DNA of 64,000 nucleotides, taken from Paenibacillus rubinfantis (GTDB lineage Bacteria > Bacillota > Bacilli > Paenibacillales > Paenibacillaceae). The translations under genes and the position numbers were made by a program. The notes under the pieces are model-generated. The model had not been told where the DNA came from. It saw only the letters and a program-made list of their open reading frames with translations, and made no database searches. Each line of letters begins with the position of its first letter. Positions within the stretch are counted from its first letter, which is position 1. The stretch is taken from assembly GCF_001486505.1 (NCBI RefSeq), contig NZ_LN909065.1:868001-932000 (forward strand). Reading direction: 5' to 3'. Of the stretch, positions 62,616 through 64,000 are shown piece by piece.

Positions 62616-62695
62616 GAAATAACGGATACCGAACGGATTCATAACAAGATAACAACAGTATAACAAATCCGCTATTCGTTATAAACCGTTATTTC
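62616..62695. promoter_or_regulatory. Inverted repeats flanking the promoter of the LacI-type gene
   Basis: GAAATAACGG (62616-62625) and its exact complement CCGTTATTTC (62686-62695) flank an extended -10 (TGTTATACT; hexamer 62657-62662) on the minus strand. The outer copy also covers the stop of the yqxA-like gene. The two sites, centred 70 bp apart, could be autoregulatory operators. Confidence 0.45.
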
Positions 62696-63239
62696 ATTCG
62701 CCGGGACCAAACCAGGAGGCAACCCAATGAATGCTTTTCTGCGACGCCTGCTGCAGCAGATGGGCCGCCTTGTCGGCAAATCGATCGATGGCCGGAGGCG
62801 AAGGTGGCGGCATCAACAAGTCGGCTGGCGTTTGCATCACCTGGGTGCCCGCCGTCGGGGCGGTTGAACCGTCGTTTGCCGTTGTGTTTGGCGCAGCTGT
62901 CCCGGCTGGGTTGGAGCCGTAACCGGGAGTGAGACCGTACCCATCTGTCGTCCCCTGCGGCACGACGTTGCCTTGGTTCGTTGACCAGACGGGGGTGGAG
63001 CCGGCAATCCAACCGTTACTGTACTGCTGCGGCTGTTGCGGCTGTTGCGGCTGTTGCTGTTGCTGTTGCGGATAGGGATACATCATGGATTGTCCGTTAT
63101 TCCCTACCATCGTCCCTCCGGTTTGAAAGCCGGGACCAAATACCGAAGTTGTTCCGCTTTCGGAGAGCTGCATGCCCAGCGTAACCCCCGCTGCCAGCAT
63201 CAGGCCGTATACCATGGTTTTGCGCAGCATTTTTGCCAT
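62694..63239 (-). CDS. YqxA-like (DUF3679) protein with Pro/Gln repeats
   Basis: A 181-residue protein with an N-terminal membrane segment (LRKTMVYGLMLAAGVTLGMQ, residues 4-23) whose GVTLGMQ resembles the GVLFGMQ of B. subtilis YqxA (DUF3679). It occupies the same place next to spoIIP. After it come a Pro/Gln run (residues about 56-71), a Thr/Gly/Pro-rich linker and a C-terminal amphipathic helix (PAIDRFADKAAHLLQQASQK). The start Met-Ala-Lys follows GGGGG. It is likely membrane-attached; its role, perhaps in sporulation, is inferred from context only. Confidence 0.7.
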   Translation of the reverse strand: MAKMLRKTMVYGLMLAAGVTLGMQLSESGTTSVFGPGFQTGGTMVGNNGQSMMYPYPQQQQQQPQQPQQPQQYSNGWIAGSTPVWSTNQGNVVPQGTTDGYGLTPGYGSNPAGTAAPNTTANDGSTAPTAGTQVMQTPADLLMPPPSPPAIDRFADKAAHLLQQASQKSIHWVASWFGPGE

Positions 63240-63270
63240 GTCCATCCCCCGTTACTTCATTGAATTCAAA

Positions 63271-64000
63271 TCAAGATTTCTTGCTTGTATCCCCGGATTT
63301 CGGTGAGCCGTTGGTTGCACCCTTGCTCGCGTTGCCCGTCTTGGTTGTGCTGCTCGTGCCTTTGCTAGTGCCGCTAGCGCCCTTGCTTGTACTGCTCGTG
63401 CCTTTGGTTGTGCTGTTCACACCGCCATTCGCGATGCCGTTTGTACTGCTCTTCGTCAGCTTGCCCGCTTTCTCCGCATCCTGGCTTTCCCAATACAGAT
63501 CGGCCAGGATCCCGGCCAACACCTTCGCGGTGCGCTCCAGCTCCTCTGCACTGTTGTCGATACCGCCGATTTCGATCAGGACGCTGTTCGGTGACAAGGA
63601 CTGGTTGTATTCCCCGTTCCCTTGGGAAGACGTCTTGCCCCAGATCCCTCTGGAAATCCCGGGATAAGCCTTCTCCAGCCGATCATGGATCGAGCTGGCG
63701 AATCTCTCATTTTCGCGCCAATTCTCGTTGCCGTGCCCGATAATGAAATACACCTGGGCGTAATTCACGCCGTCGATGGTGGTGGTCGTTTTATCGTGGC
63801 GCTGCGAGTCGCGGTGAATATCGATAAAATATTGCAGCTTGCCATTTTCGGCCATCGCTTGCTTTACGGTCTCTCGTGAATATTTATATGAGTAGTTATA
63901 GTTGTAATTGCTCACCTTGGCCGCATAATTTTCAAACGAGTGCAGGGCGGCGACCCCTTTACGTTCCAGCTCTTTCGCCAATGCCTCGCCAACCAGGCCT
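63271..64000 (-). CDS. spoIIP: Stage II sporulation protein P, C-terminal part (runs off the window)
   Basis: SpoIIP is the amidase/endopeptidase that, with SpoIID and SpoIIM, thins septal peptidoglycan during engulfment. Visible are the amidase-3-like core segments YFIDIHRDSQRHDKTTTTID, YFIIGHGNENWRENERFA and the catalytic-Glu-type SVLIEIGGIDNSAEELERTA. The frame continues open to the end of the window (GLVGEALAKELERKGV), so the N-terminus is missing. After the domain a tail of about 55 residues is made of Ser/Thr/Gly/Lys repeats (TKGTSSTSKGASGTSKG and so on). It is 31 bp upstream of the yqxA-like gene. Confidence 0.93.
   Translation of the reverse strand, partial: GLVGEALAKELERKGVAALHSFENYAAKVSNYNYNYSYKYSRETVKQAMAENGKLQYFIDIHRDSQRHDKTTTTIDGVNYAQVYFIIGHGNENWRENERFASSIHDRLEKAYPGISRGIWGKTSSQGNGEYNQSLSPNSVLIEIGGIDNSAEELERTAKVLAGILADLYWESQDAEKAGKLTKSSTNGIANGGVNSTTKGTSSTSKGASGTSKGTSSTTKTGNASKGATNGSPKSGDTSKKS

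Overview
The window is about 64 kb of a moderately GC-rich (roughly 54% by eye), low-phage, gene-dense Firmicute chromosome. Gene order closely follows the Bacillus subtilis spoIIP-lepA-hrcA-dnaK ... era-recO-glyQS-dnaG-sigA region. Protein sequences, sporulation genes (spoIIP, yqfC, yqfD), a DUF1540 protein and many dispersed intergenic repeats point to Paenibacillus or a close relative. One difference from Bacillus is the RNase P RNA, which reads as class A rather than the Bacillus class B. No phage, transposase, CRISPR array, tRNA or rRNA gene was seen. Almost all genes lie on the minus strand.

Layout, left to right. 0-2.8 kb: the 5' end of typA, a membrane protein and two divergent TerC-type transporters. 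2.8-7.5 kb: thiI and a cysteine desulfurase, a lytic transglycosylase and three small genes. 7.7-10.2 kb: a secreted subtilisin-like protease and rnpB with its promoter. 10.2-20.3 kb: nif3, a frameshifted trmK, a membrane protein, the sigA/dnaG macromolecular-synthesis group, yqxD, then glyQS behind a glycine T-box. 20.3-30.8 kb: recO, yqzL, era, cdd, dgkA, ybeY, pgpH, phoH, yqfD, yqfC, yqeY, rpsU and a HIT protein, in essentially B. subtilis order. 30.8-31.0 kb: a probable structured small RNA or leader behind a CRP/FNR-like palindrome. 31-42.3 kb: a double-strand-break repair block, sbcCD and addAB. 42.4-46.1 kb: a hypothetical gene, an rRNA methyltransferase, a Na/Pi cotransporter and a Nudix hydrolase. 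46.6-57.9 kb: mtaB, rsmE, a site-2 protease, prmA, four small genes, dnaJ, dnaK, grpE, hrcA with a perfect CIRCE, and a GNAT enzyme. 58-64 kb: hemW, lepA, a LacI-type regulator, a yqxA-like gene and the 3' part of spoIIP.

The genes are mostly housekeeping: translation quality (typA, lepA, glyQS, rpsU, rsmE, mtaB, thiI, trmK, prmA, era, ybeY, rnpB), replication and transcription (dnaG, sigA), repair (recO, sbcCD, addAB), heat shock (hrcA-grpE-dnaK-dnaJ) and sporulation (spoIIP, yqfCD).

The most unusual content is between genes. Four intergenic elements of 183-189 bp share one geometry: four imperfect palindromes of 23-25 bp whose starts are spaced 50/51, 60-62 and 50/51 bp. Two have the same unit sequence, and two have entirely different unit sequences with the same spacing. 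A second dispersed repeat family of about 145 bp occurs twice near cdd and twice in the dnaK-dnaJ gap. A 43-bp tandem array lies upstream of era.
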